Assembly: GCA_033558025.1 (NCBI GenBank)
Contig: JAUCEF010000004.1
Location: 372,001 to 436,000, forward strand
DNA length: 64,000 bases
Reading direction: 5' to 3'
From: Phytophthora sp. 'mugwort'
Taxonomy: Eukaryota; Oomycota; Peronosporomycetes; Peronosporales; Peronosporaceae
Part shown: positions 43,500-54,869 of the stretch, one piece after another
Layout of the letters: each line of letters opens with the position of its first letter
Numbering within the stretch: the stretch's first letter is position 1
Program-made: the position numbers and the translations under genes
Notes under the pieces: generated by a model
Told to the model about the DNA's origin: nothing
The model's input: the letters and a program-made list of their open reading frames with translations, nothing else
Database searches by the model: none

Positions 43500-46400
43500 C
43501 GTGATAGTACTAACCAGCCCCCTCCCGTGTCCTCAGTTGCACGCGATGCGGATCACTCTGTTTTTCATCACGAAGTTTTGGCGACATCCGCAAGAATAAC
43601 TGTCGTAGCCGCGTATCCAATGGTAGCGCTCCACTGTCCAAGCACACCTTCATCGCGATCACCCAAGGCGTTCGTGCCTATTCTTCTAGCAATTTGTCAC
43701 TTTCCAGCCAAAAGCATCGACGGCGAAGGAACAGTCCTCCCGCTCTCGTCCTCTTCTTGCCCTTCCTGCGTGAGTAGTCGCCCCATAGTCATGGCGTTCT
43801 CGCCCGGACCAAGCTCCGTCTCAGGCGTCCCGTCCTCATCACCGTGCTCACCGACTTCAGCATCCGCATCTCCGCCATCAGGCGTCGAAGAATTGAGTAC
43901 ATTGTCACTCTCAGCTTTGGCAAGCTCGGCGTCCGTCTTCGCCACCTATGCATCCTCAGCCCGTGGCCGTTCCGCGAACACTGAGCCGATAACTTCGCTC
44001 ACGTCCCTTATACCGTTTAACTCGCCGTCCTTGATCTCAAAAGCCGTCTCAGGCACGACCGACGCTCTACTACCGTAGCATTTTCGTTTACGACCAACTT
44101 GGTGGACGCATTGCAGACCTCCATTAAGACTTGGTTCTCGAACACATTGCAAAGCGTTCTAGCCCTCATAACGAAGCGTCACCACCAGAAACGCCTTCCA
44201 CAAGCACTACAGAGCCAGGCTTGGTCACGCTCCTTAACCTAGATCGCACGAGAGCCTGAGCACCTGGCTCGCGTCGCACCTTAGACGCCACGCTCGCAGA
44301 GAACAGCTCCTCTATACAAGTATCGCCTAGCACAATCACTTCACCCGAGTCCTTAAGTGCCATAGTCAGCGCTTCGATATCGATCACGGTGCGGAACGCC
44401 CAGATTGTCCGTTCCAAGCATCGAATTCACAGGCAGACGGTTGACCCCCACGAATGGCAACACCCTTGTCTATAGAGCCAAGTGGCACCGGCAAGTCAAT
44501 CACGCCTCAAACTTGTACTTCGTGGCCCGTGACATTATCCAGTGCACCAGTGTAGGGGCGTAACGGCTCCGATGCCCTACTGAGCCATCGAAAAACCTTC
44601 TTGTCCCCCAGACTCGCAAGCGCACCTGTGTCGGCGAGCATCTTGGCCGGGCCCCAATCTGTCATGACACCAGTCAACGCCTCGGCACCGCCAACACTGC
44701 CAATCACACGTTTTCCTTCTGGGACAACGCGTTCTGCCTCTTCATTATCGTCGTCAGCCGGTCGGAACCCGGGTTTCCTCTTTTGGGACCGTTCCCCGCC
44801 TCCAATCTAATGATAGCAGGGCGTAGTCTCCTCGTTTTTGAACTTGTATCGTTCCGGGGTCCCTTGACCTGGCAGACTACGTGCTCTGAGCTAAACCGTA
44901 CGCTCTTCACTTGTCGATCCTCAATACTATTCTTGGTACTGTCGAAATAGCCGTTCTTCGGCCGTTCCGAAACCGCAGCTTCTCGTACACCGTGGCTGCC
45001 TCGCGAGCAAAGTGGTCGTTGGCTCAATTTACCATGTCTTGTAATCGGGTCTCGTTTTCAGTCCCAAACGAGCTTTATAGGTGTTCCCGCAGCCACGCCT
45101 TCTCGTTCATAATCATCTCGCGCTTGTCACGGAGCGGAGGCACCCCCACAAAGGCACCTTGTCCCTCACAGCCGTTCCGTAACTCTTGGTACACCAAGCC
45201 ACAGATTACAGAACGAACCCTGATGGGAACCTTTCTGATCCCCCAATAGTCTAGTGGTACGCGATCGTCACGCCAATGTTTCCAGCAAACCCTCGCATGT
45301 GCTCTTTCTGACGTCTTGCTGCACCGCAGATATGTCGTTCCTGGCTTCCATCGCTGACCCGTCCGTCCCTTGTTCCGTTCCACAGCTCTCTTGAGTTAAA
45401 GACTCCTGCGTCTCAATAACCCCTTTTCTGGGTTGTTTAGGACTATCAAAAACGGCCGCCACCGGGCCTGTCGATCCCTTTTCTGCTTCCTCTAGTGGCC
45501 TTTTCCTCGTGAAGTCTCGATTAGCACGCTTGGCCTCGGCAGAATCGGCTAGCGTCTTCTCGTACCATTCCGACCAGTACTTGGGCGTAGAGAGAACGCC
45601 TCGCGATACCTCTCTCGTCCGTTCCAGCGTCTCAACTGGAATTCCAACAGTTTACTCACCTCCTCGATGTTCATCTTCTCCTGCTTTGCAGCGTTCCGTT
45701 TCAAGCGCTGCCGAAGCTCAACCTCATCACGCGGGAACAGCCGTTCCTCTAATTCCTTATCGTACTCCTCAGGCTCGTCCCTCGACAACTGGTACTCGCC
45801 CTACTCGAGCATTTCTAGCTCCCGGTCCGTTACCAAGCGTCCGTGGCGAGCTGATGACGTCTCACCCTTGGTACGCGGAGTAGTCCGCTCGTGATTTTGT
45901 CCTTCGTCTCGGTCGCGGCCACGAGTATCCGACTCGCCGCAGTAATCGTTCTTGTCGCGGTGGAAAACCGTTCCAGCCGTGTGCACGCTGCGTCTTCATT
46001 CCAGTCTCGCAGAGAGGCCTCGCCAGCGATCGCCTCGTTAGCCACTTCGCCCGAGTCCCCACTCGATGTCTCATCATTCTCCATACTTGCGTCGGGGCGT
46101 TACGTAGCACCGTTCGCCTCATCATAGCTGTTTCCCCACAGTGCTTTCCGTCGAACGTGGAGCTCCATCTTCCTCATTCACTTCAGCGTCGCCGGAGACT
46201 TCATCACCGTCGGACGACACGCTTGTTTCCGCTTCCTTCGGCGCAACCACGCTTTCGCAGCCGTCGTCCACCTTTTCTGTCCCAGTAATTACCGCCATTT
46301 CCCACCCAGCAAGCACGCCGTCGAATCTGTTACACGGCGCACGCCTTCGTCCCAGCGAACCGATCGCAGTTCACCCAACTGCACTGTCGGTGCTACGACG

Positions 46401-48690
46401 CACTCCCTTGTGTCCCCCATTTGGCAAAAGAAGGGAGCGACACTTCCTGCCCTCCCTCCTGCCCCCTTCATTCATGGGACGGGGTCGTCGTAGCCGGTGA
46501 CGCCGCACTCATAACCAACCCTCTCACAACGTCCATCATTTGGCACTTCGTCATAAGGTGAAGTGATACTTGGAGTCGCATAAGACACACTACAGCGTTC
46601 TAACACCCTGGTACCGGTCCCCACTGTTCCGAGATCCACCACTAGAAGCCGTTTTCCAAGGTAACACTCCATAGAGTAATGACCCAACTCACCATAAAGA
46701 TAACACTTTCCCTTGGATCGAGGGCACGTCAACCGGCTACAGCTCCGCCTTCACACCGACCGCACACCGTCTCACCCTGTTGAGTTCGTGTGTCGGGTCC
46801 AATCTTGATGTTCAATTGTCTGGAATCCGTTCCTTGGCCAGCCGACACATTTGTAGCCGTCGCAGCGGCTTTGGACCAGCTGTGGGCTTCTCTGTTGTGA
46901 GTGACGAGCATCCAGGTTCTCTTCGCTTTGTAGGCGTTCCGGACGACATTCAGCTTGTTCTTCAACTGGCATAATGTCACGGCGCGACCCTCACTGCCCT
47001 CTCCCCATACTTCTTTTCGTCAGAGCGCGTTCTAGGAAGGTGTTCACCGTAGCCTCCCATGGAGCTCGAAATGTCTTCGTCACTAAGTTTTTTTTGCGAA
47101 CTTCTTCAAAATGTGAAGGTTCTTGAAGCGAGCCTCAAGTGTGAACCTCGTCGGTGGCACCGTCCAACGCATGCTCTTGGCTTCTGTCGAATTCTTTGCA
47201 CAATTCCGATTGAACTTGTTCTAAATTAGCTTTAGCGCCGGTATCGGCTTCAAATTTGTAGTACAGGGTCGAGTAGGTTCGGAATTGAGTAGCACAGCCT
47301 TAGCGTTTGATGAAGGCGCGGAGGGGTCTGACATGGACTCGCTGGGCTGGAGCAAAGAAGTGCTCGACAAGCGTCACCACAACGGCCTTCTTGTTCGAGG
47401 GGCGTGGCGTTCAGTTAGCCAAAGACACGTTGGAGGTATTGATGAGGCTATTTGTCGTCGACTTCTCTTCCCAAAAGACAGCAGCAGCGCACACAGCGTA
47501 GGCTGCAGGCGTACTCGACACTGGTGCCCTCGACGCAACCGAGCCTCCTGACCTTGATCCACTCCCAGATTGCTGCAGTAATGCTTGACGCACCATCTCG
47601 TTCAGATACGCCTTTATCGTGGGGCCCAGACTCGTTCCTCGGGGCAGGTTGGTTTGCCCCCTTTGGGTCGTAGACGCGGGAACGGTCATAGGATCCATTC
47701 CTACTGCCGAAAAAGCTACCTGCCTATCCGGCGTAGCGTCCGATAATCGCTAGAATCGGTCCAGGACTTGAGCGAGCGAATCCACATCGAGATCTCTTTC
47801 AAACGTCGCGGCGTTCCTCCCTTGCGTAGCCGTTCCAGTGCTAGGCACCGCTACAGTGTCTCCTCGAGGACCCGTTCCACGTGAAGCACTAGTCACCGCC
47901 GATGTCATAGCTCCCGGTAACGCTCCCATAGGAACATTGGTGGGCTCCGTTCGCGCCGTCACCACCGACTAGGCCGTGTCAGCGTCCACGGACGACACCG
48001 GTGGGGTCACTACCCCTTGAATGGTCGACCCGCTCGCCATCTGTCGCTCTTGGCCTTCAGGGACGGTCGTTCCTCCGCCCTTCACCGGCTCACTCGTTGT
48101 CGGCGTAGCCGGCGATTGCGCTTCGACCGCAGTAGCCGTCCTCCACAGAACAAGACTCGTGGACGCTGTTCGCACTCCTCTTCGACCACGCTGGCCTGCT
48201 CCTCAGTACAAACCGGTTGGTGAGCCAAGAACCGGAGGAAGGCATCCAGCGCGTACGTCGGCTCGAGGTGTCCCCAGCAGGTTCGGAAGCCCTTGTCCTT
48301 GCCGACGCTCAAGTGCAGATCCGGGCGCCATTCCGAACCTCCAATCGTAACGGCCGGCACCGCCTCGTCGCGGGTCTTACTACCCTCGTCGGCCCGCCGT
48401 TCTTCACCAGTCACCTCTTCTCCAGGCGTGACCGCATCTTCGAAGCGTTCCTCTCGGATCGTCTTCATAAACGCCGAGCTAGAACGACCGCTTCCTCATC
48501 ACCATTGTCGGGGAACAGGTTCATTCCTCCGAATTCCCCGCAAAAGGCTTCTCTCTCTCGAACCTTCACACGCCCCTCGCCGGGCACACCCGAGGAGAAC
48601 TCAACACGTCCCCCCCCCCCCGCTCCCCACGCATTCTTCTTCTTGGCAAGCCTTGGTCTAAGCACCGTTCTTCGTCAGTGAGAAGATACC
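43500..48690 (-). pseudogene. gag-protease of the 6.25-kb element, frameshifted
   Basis: Fragments in order on minus: RTCWGHLEPTYALDAFLRFL (48.3 kb), GPTIKAYLNEMVRQALLQQ (47.6), a CCHC-like knuckle CYLYGELGHYSMEC at 46705-46664 in which the second Cys is Tyr, a charged helix EEYDKELEERLFPRDEVEL (45.8), RKVPIRVRSVICGLVYQEL (45.2), and a retropepsin with GPAKMLADTGALASLGDKKV, its DTG at 44632-44624. Downstream is an acidic low-complexity stretch and no polymerase. Stops occur between most blocks. The family resembles gypsy-type gag-pro. Confidence 0.7.
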
Positions 48691-48707
48691 CTGCTTCTCC
48701 ACCAACT

Positions 48708-49120
48708 TGTTGCGGTCCTTCCTCGTCGAAGTCGTGTGTACCTTTGGCCGACGAGTCACAGCGCACGATGCTTAGTAGATCCTTGGAGCGCCAAATGAAA
48801 AGGACTTAAAACTGCGATGTTAAAAATGCAAATATGTCTTGCTTGCTCTAACCGAAGAATTTCCACGACTGAGCATGGCCGACGCTACCCGCCGACCGGT
48901 TTTCCTTCCTTCTCACTGACTTACGTTCCTCCTTTACCTATTCCATGCATCCGATCGCTGTCTATCGTTACATGCCGGGTCCAACAGTGCCACTATTGGA
49001 ACGCCGGACCGTCCTTTCTTTGATCTACTTGACCTTGACGACTCGTTCCTCCTCTTCCCTCACTTGGTCCAGAGCTTGTATCAGGCACATCAGCCGTTAT
49101 GCAGGACGCGACTCCGGACA
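48708..49120 (-). repeat. 5' LTR of the 6.25-kb element
   Basis: Direct copy of 42867-43283. The segment from GCGGTCCTTCCTCG to GGCACATCAGCCG is nearly identical in both; ends vary more. Confidence 0.88.
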
Positions 49121-50089
49121 CTTTCGAGACGGTCCTCATTGTATAATTGTCCCACAGCCTTCGGGTTACGACAGGCGAATCGCGCGTTGGGCACTCCAAA
49201 ACATGGATCCTCGTCCTTGCGAACTGCTTCCTGGTTGCCTTGCCGGAGACGGATCAATTTGGATAAACCCCATCTGGGAGCAGGTAGCACATTTTTAAGC
49301 TTGTGGTCATTCACACGGAATTCGTAGCTGGGGTCGTACCCGTGCAGCCAATTACAATGAGAGAAGAGCAGTCAAGAATGTTGATATCATTGTTCGATTC
49401 TGGAACGCCCGTAGAATGATGTCATATCTATATATCCTTGGTTGCCACCGCCTCCATAATAACGGACGGGTTTCCATACCGGTCTTGGTACAGGCCTTGT
49501 AACCCAACCGGATAATTCTTCCAGACGCAATTCGTGCAGTCTAAAGAGCCAAAAATACCAGGGAATCCTGACTTCGCACTCAGCTCAGCATGATGGCGAA
49601 TATTGTCTTCAGTCAGGTCTTGCAGGTACTCAGCCCGAAACCGATCAATCAAAGCGACCACAAACCGCTTGAAGCTCTCCACTGCCGTACATTCAGCAAT
49701 ACGAAGGTACTCGCCTGCTGCGTCTGCCGCGACGCTGTGGCAACACATGCGCAACGCTGCAGTGATTTTGTGATGAGCGAGTGTTTAGGCATACCTAGTG
49801 CGCGGCACTTCTGCAACAAGTAATCGTCAGTTTAACAACATCTGTCAAAAATTGTAGGTGTCATTCGAAACGCCGCCGAAACAGTATGGGGTTATACACT
49901 TGATTTGGGCGAAATAGTCCGCAATAAGACGAGCGTGGCCGGCTTCACAGCCGCGGAAAATGTTGGAGCACGACCTGGTGGCGATCCACCACGCTTCTTC
50001 TGGAGCGGACTGGTGGTGACTACTATGGCTCTTCCGAGAGCGCGCACAAACATTATTTTGAGCTATCAGCATCGTCTACCTTATTAAAG

Positions 50090-50756
50090 TCGGTCATCAC
50101 CCTTGTCAATCTTGCCCACTACGCCTCCATTGAAATCCGGTCGCGTGTTGGGCAATTCGTGGCAACATTTAGAGAGAAAAGATGCTGCAGATTGGGGACA
50201 TTCACTGCCCTCTGCAAAACGGCCTTTGAGGATAGAGATAGCGGGCTACGAGCGGAAATACTTGAATTCGCAATGGCGGTAGCCCGGATTGGGAAGTTTA
50301 TTGCAGCGTGGACATTGACATTTTTTCAGCTGCTTGTAACGGTGCCGTGCAAATAAATAACACAGGAGATATCGGCGCGTTCCGGATGGAATAATATTGT
50401 ATTCTGTAACTCTTATGAGCGTTAGCCTTATGGAAAAACATTCTAGGGCGTACGCACTCGAGTAATTTGACCCACTTCTCAGCGGACCAAAACCGCGTCG
50501 AACAGTCTCTAATAGGCGTCTGTTCAAATGAGGTTTTACATATGTTACGGCTTGTAACGAAAACTACTGTCTGTTATGGCTTGAAAGAAAGGCTATGACA
50601 GCGAAGCGCATTGTCGGAACTGCGGAGAATTAGAGGCATTGGTCGACCGTTTTACTGTGGACTAACGCTAATTTAGCCCTAGCCATTAAAGCCAATAGAA
50701 AACATGTAATTGTTTTGTGTTGTCTACAAAGAAACAATATATATATATATTTATAT
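50090..50756. other. No firm gene
   Basis: A minus-strand frame at about 50246-50400 has CQCPRCNKLPNPGYRHC, a possible zinc-binding cluster, but no context. The right end is (AT)n. Possibly the outer flank of the Harbinger element. Confidence 0.3.
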
Positions 50757-50760
50757 ATAA

Positions 50761-51873
50761 AGTCACACCTCTATAAGTGACACCGATGGGTCGTGGCCAG
50801 GACGTCGTTTCATTTAGAGAATTAATCACCACTGGCTTATCTTTTAGAGCACGCTTTCTACCACCAAGAAAGAACCGTTGATTCGCTGTTGCCCCTATGA
50901 CTAAGGGATCCAGCTTGTGCGTTCCAGACGCATTGCAGCAGAATGCAATAGTTATTCGGGCCTTGTAGCTTTTTTGTTTTGCCCTTACGCCTCATCGTTG
51001 CAAGTGTTTGGTTGGAGGCAGTCGATAAAACAGAGCTGTTTCATCAAAATTGTAGATGTTTTCCGGTCGTTATTGACGGGTAATGTCTTGCAGCGAGTAG
51101 CGAGCCGATCGAACTTCTACAGCGGAGCTCCGTCAGCCTCACCATGCAGACGTTTCGTGGATATTCCAATACGCTTTTTGAACTTAGCAAGCCAGCCGTT
51201 CCTTAGTCGAAGCTGAACATCACTAATGTTGAGGGTTTGCGTAATATCTCCAGCTTTGAGAAGCTAAATATCGTCAGAAATAGTAGCATTTCCTTCATGC
51301 CTGTGAAAATAGTCGACGAACTGCTGCTCGAGCTCAGGAAACTTCACCCTACACCGCCAAGTTGCTGACGAATTCACGCTGCAATAGTAAGACTGCTGCT
51401 TGTTTCGAGTACGCCGAATAGTGCTGATGCTGATGGTCTTTTAAAGGTACTGCAGGCCATAGCAACAGCTCTCCATCCCTTATCCTGGGCCCGCGGTGCC
51501 TTTCAAGCAGGTCTGGAGCTTCTCCTCAATCGTCAACGAAGGCGTTCGGCCTTGGGGCGGCATGGCTCACGGCTGGAGATGCTAGTTCGGACTGAACGTT
51601 GAGGCGAGAGGTTGGGGACTAAACGTTGTCCGGGGAGAAGTGCTGTCTAAATGACTGGCAGACAACGGTCGAGAAACAATAGGCGAGGAACCATACGGCG
51701 TCCATTTAGGGAGTTTCCCCACCCGCTCTGGTTATCAGTTAGAGAATAAGGAGGGTTTTGATCATTAGAGAACGACAATAGTGAAAGTCATATAGTATCA
51801 TTTGCACACAGAGAAGACTAACCGGATACAGGATGTGTAGTCAGGTAGAAAGGCTCACTAAGGGAGGTGTGAC
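50761..51873 (-). mobile_element. 1.1-kb pogo/Tigger element with terminal inverted repeats
   Basis: Ends AGTCACACCTCTATAAGTGA at 50761 and, inverted at 51873, AGTCACACCTCCCTTAGTGA (three mismatches). The minus-strand transposase from an ATG at 51563 reads MPPQGRTPSLTIEEKL, then LEQQFVDYFHRHEGNATISD and NGWLAKFKKRIGISTKRLHG, the CENP-B-type DNA-binding part of Tigger transposases. The catalytic domain is mostly absent and there are many stops. Confidence 0.8.
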
Positions 51874-51994
51874 TATACTTGGTGGGACAGAGAGGGTGTA
51901 CGTTTCGGAAATCCGGAATATCATTCGGAAAACATCTCGACTTCAGGAGCTACCAATCCAGAATTTGATTTTTTTTACGTAGGTGAAACCGGAT

Positions 51995-54290
51995 TTACAC
52001 AGCTCAATTGAAAAATGAATGCGTTATATATACCAGTGCGCCGCCCTATATAGCTCCAGTTCGTATCTATTGAAAGAGGCTCGAAACACACTTGTTTAAA
52101 TATGTTAGTAATTGTTTGCTCCGCTAAAACATGGTCCATCCCAGTTGAGAGATATGGCTCCAAACGTAATGCGACCCAATCTCAGCGAGCACTTTGCAAA
52201 ACATTTGAAACTTTGCAAAAAAAATTTAAACGTAGCAACCATCGACGATGGTCCATCGTATCGGATATAGGAATCCAAATCGAAATAGAACCCCCTGGTC
52301 ATATCTTATCAAAAACGCATAAATCGTTAAGCTAAAGTTGAAGTGACGCCATGGTTCGCAATTGGACAGTTCTAATTGTGGAAGGATTGGCTACAGGTTC
52401 AGTCGACGTAATGACATGAAAAGAAAGTTGCTCGTCTTTGTTATAAGTAGTCGCACCATTATTTATCGGGCGCAGCGTTAGCTCTACAAGATCGCTCATT
52501 CGTGACGATCGGGGCGTGCAGCACGCGGAATCGCCCTACAGCGCGCAAGCCTAAAGGGCCTTGGACACGACCGCTCGACCACCGCGCGCGCTGCTCACGA
52601 TGGCACCAGGTTGATTCTTCGCGACAGTCGCCGATACATTCTTCACCGTGGATGCATCCTTCACGGGGGAGACGTTTTTGACAGAAGCAGTATCCTTCAC
52701 CTGCTGCGTCTTGTTGTTCGGAACAGCCTCCTTCTTACTTGGAGCAGTGGTGGTCGACTTCACCACTATTGGTGCCGGTGGGGGGACCTGCGACCACTTC
52801 TCAGCCTCCACGGGCAGGTGCTTCTTCACGCCCTCTTGAGGAGTGCCGTTCTTCTTCACCGCCTGCTGTTTCAGGCGTTCGACCTCCTTCTGCGGCTTCA
52901 CGCTCTTGTCAGCCGACCCTGATCGAGGACGTATGTTCTTCGCCTGCAGTGCAGGCTTGTCGTTAGTAGCATCCCACACGGACGCGCCGCCGGCTTGTTT
53001 CAGCTGCGTACGGATCGCGTCATACAGGTGCTCACCGCCGAGCTGCTGCATGGTCTCCTGGAACTTGTCCGACTGGGCCTGCCTCGCCATCTGCCGGAGC
53101 TGATCCTGGTGGAATTTGGCCCAGTCATCCGAGTCTGCGGCGGCGATTCCGAAGGCCAACTGCAAGCCCGTGCTCGTCGGAGTCAGCACGAGGCGCGCGT
53201 TGCTCTCGTGGCTCAGGATCTCACGCAAGATCTGGCAAGTGACACGCTTCTCCGGTGCCAGACCGAGTACCAGCCGCAGAATGAAACTCACGCCCACCAT
53301 GTGCGGCACATGCCGCTTCGAGCGGAGGCCATTTGTGCCAAAGCGTGCACCCACGACATAGTCCATCTCGCCGAGGTTATCCCTGCGGTCCAGTTCCTGC
53401 TCGCCATACTTGCTGAGCGCGGCCGACACAATGAGGAGAGCGAGTTGCGCCGACGGAGTCTCCTGGATCTCCTGGATACACGCGAACGTCTTTGGCTCCA
53501 CGACGCCTCGCATCCACTTGTCCACCTGCTCTCGCTTGGCGTCAGCCTTGATGTTGATCGCACGCGCTGTCGCCTCATCATTGGCCGAGAAGAAGTTATA
53601 AAACTTCTGGAAGCGCACGAAATCCGTCTTACGGATCTGACGGGCTCGCTGCACGGTCGCCGCAGCCACATCAGTAAGCGTGAACGCCTTAGTGACGCTC
53701 TTGTTGGCGGTTGCGCTGACACTCTGAACAACATTCACGTCCTTGCCACCGTTGGCGTTGTCGTTAACGTTGTTAGTCTTGTGTGATTTCGTCATTTTCG
53801 GGGTACTTGAGGAGCTCGAAGCTCTAGGAAGCTATGGGGTTTTGCTTGCTGGGTTGTTGGGAACTTGCGAAGTGAAGGAGCAGGTGACCGACGATCCGAT
53901 ATCACCCCCTCCTCCCTCCAACCCGAGCTACGCTAGAGTATATACTGGGAATTGGGGTGGGCCATATCGCGGGCCGCTTAGAAGGTTGTGAGACCGAACA
54001 GGGTATAGGATAAGATGGGGAAGCAGAGCACGCAACCACCTCGTCGGGAATAGGACATAGCCCAGTTATTGGTGGTTAGCACTATTTTAGGTCACCACGA
54101 TGTGGCCGCCACAGCTGCGTGGCACGAGTGGTTGTCCCTTAAATTTAGCCAGGATGAGTTCTCATGGCGCAGTTTCGTGGTTTACTTAGACGTGCATAGT
54201 TAGTTACTCGCATCGATAAGCTCGGTTGGTTATTCGGAGCGCTTCGTGGAAATGCTAATTTTCAGGCGGGGCTCTGTATTTGGTAGTTCT
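51995..54290 (-). repeat. Right arm of the large inverted repeat
   Basis: Reverse counterpart of 35730-38095. Identical by eye over 52298-54245; diverged at both edges (51995-52297 and 54246-54290). No flanking target duplication seen. Confidence 0.9.
52551..53795 (-). CDS. 414-aa protein of an unnamed family, right copy
   Basis: Same 414 residues as the left copy at 36241-37485, with no nucleotide difference found by eye over the ORF, the ~450 bp before it and ~250 bp after it. Intact from ATG (53795) to TAG. See the left copy for composition. Two intact identical copies facing each other across 15 kb suggest that conversion keeps them alike. Function unknown. Confidence 0.8.
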   Translation of the reverse strand: MTKSHKTNNVNDNANGGKDVNVVQSVSATANKSVTKAFTLTDVAAATVQRARQIRKTDFVRFQKFYNFFSANDEATARAINIKADAKREQVDKWMRGVVEPKTFACIQEIQETPSAQLALLIVSAALSKYGEQELDRRDNLGEMDYVVGARFGTNGLRSKRHVPHMVGVSFILRLVLGLAPEKRVTCQILREILSHESNARLVLTPTSTGLQLAFGIAAADSDDWAKFHQDQLRQMARQAQSDKFQETMQQLGGEHLYDAIRTQLKQAGGASVWDATNDKPALQAKNIRPRSGSADKSVKPQKEVERLKQQAVKKNGTPQEGVKKHLPVEAEKWSQVPPPAPIVVKSTTTAPSKKEAVPNNKTQQVKDTASVKNVSPVKDASTVKNVSATVAKNQPGAIVSSARGGRAVVSKAL

Positions 54291-54789
54291 AGGCCTTGCG
54301 TGACGCTAACCATACCGTAAAAATTCCAACTCGGTTGGACTGCTTCCAACCAATACCCGTAGAAACGGTATTTAGTTTTTTTTTTCTCACCCGCTTTTAA
54401 TCTTGCTACCAGATCCTTTCGCCGCGCCTGACAATCAATCCAGCCCACTCGCGCCGTGCCGTCCGAGGACGCCAGTACTGTGCTGTGATGCGTTACTCCG
54501 TGCTGCCTGTAGTGTGCCAACCGTGTGCTCTTGCTGTGTGTTCCCTGTTGCGTGTGCTGTGTTGTGTGGACTAGTGAGATACAGGTGCTGTGCGGATGCT
54601 AGGCAGCGCGTTGGGCTGCGTGCCTCGCGCTGGACTGACTGCAGGTGTTGGCCAGCTTCCTGGACTGCGTGCTAGACCGCGCGCTGCGCGTTGGGTACGG
54701 CGGTGGGCTGCGTCGCTTGTTATAGGCTGGATGCCGGGCTGCGTGCCCGCAGAGCAGCCGTACTGCGGCTACCAGACGACTAACCCCGT
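54291..54789. other. GC-rich region, no gene supported
   Basis: Rich in GCTGCG/TGCGTG-like words, with open frames on both strands lacking motifs. Could be an LTR or leader of the gypsy debris downstream, but no partner repeat is present. Confidence 0.3.
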
Positions 54790-54864
54790 GCCCACGGAGC
54801 TCGAATGGTTGAGCGCCAGGCCTTTTTAGGCCTGGGGAATTGGGTTCATCTCCCAACGTGGGCT
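54790..54864 (+). tRNA. tRNA-Lys(TTT)-like gene, probably a pseudogene
   Basis: Cloverleaf: acceptor GCCCACG/CGTGGGC with seven perfect pairs, D-arm GCTC/GAGC, T-arm TTGGG/CCCAA with a 7-base loop TTCATCT. The anticodon arm is CCAGGCCTTTTTAGGCCTGG, which can place TTT in the loop but has extra paired bases instead of a normal 7-base loop. The T-loop has T where the invariant A58 should be. The acceptor and D-arm resemble tRNA-Lys. It is either a decayed tRNA gene or a SINE head. Confidence 0.45.
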
Positions 54865-54869
54865 TCGAC

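Larger units (their letters stand above)
42867..49120 (-). mobile_element. 6.25-kb LTR retroelement with gag and protease only
   Basis: Direct repeats 42867-43283 (417 bp) and 48708-49120 (413 bp), both starting TG and ending ACA on plus. Coding is on minus, so the right repeat is the 5' LTR. A polypurine tract GGGGAGGAA abuts the 3' LTR (43292-43284). TGGTGGAGAAGC three bases inside the 5' LTR is a primer-binding site. The 5.4-kb interior has gag and protease signs and no YxDD, RNase H or integrase motif that I can find. It sits inside a Harbinger transposase. A clean target duplication is not seen. Confidence 0.85.
42774..50080 (-). mobile_element. PIF/Harbinger transposase split by an LTR element
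   Basis: Minus-strand DDE transposase in two parts. 50080-49121: GCEAGHARLIADYFAQ, KITAALRMCCHSVAADA, ESFKRFVVALIDRF, GFPGIFGSLDCTNCVWKNYP (with catalytic Asp), NPSVIMEAVATKDI, SNNDINILD and the C-terminal-domain start. 42866-42774: KSCIIMNNMVVKYGYDD, which continues the family's CIILHNMI block to a stop. Several stops and shifts make it dead. The LTR element 42867-49120 lies exactly between the parts. Confidence 0.85.
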
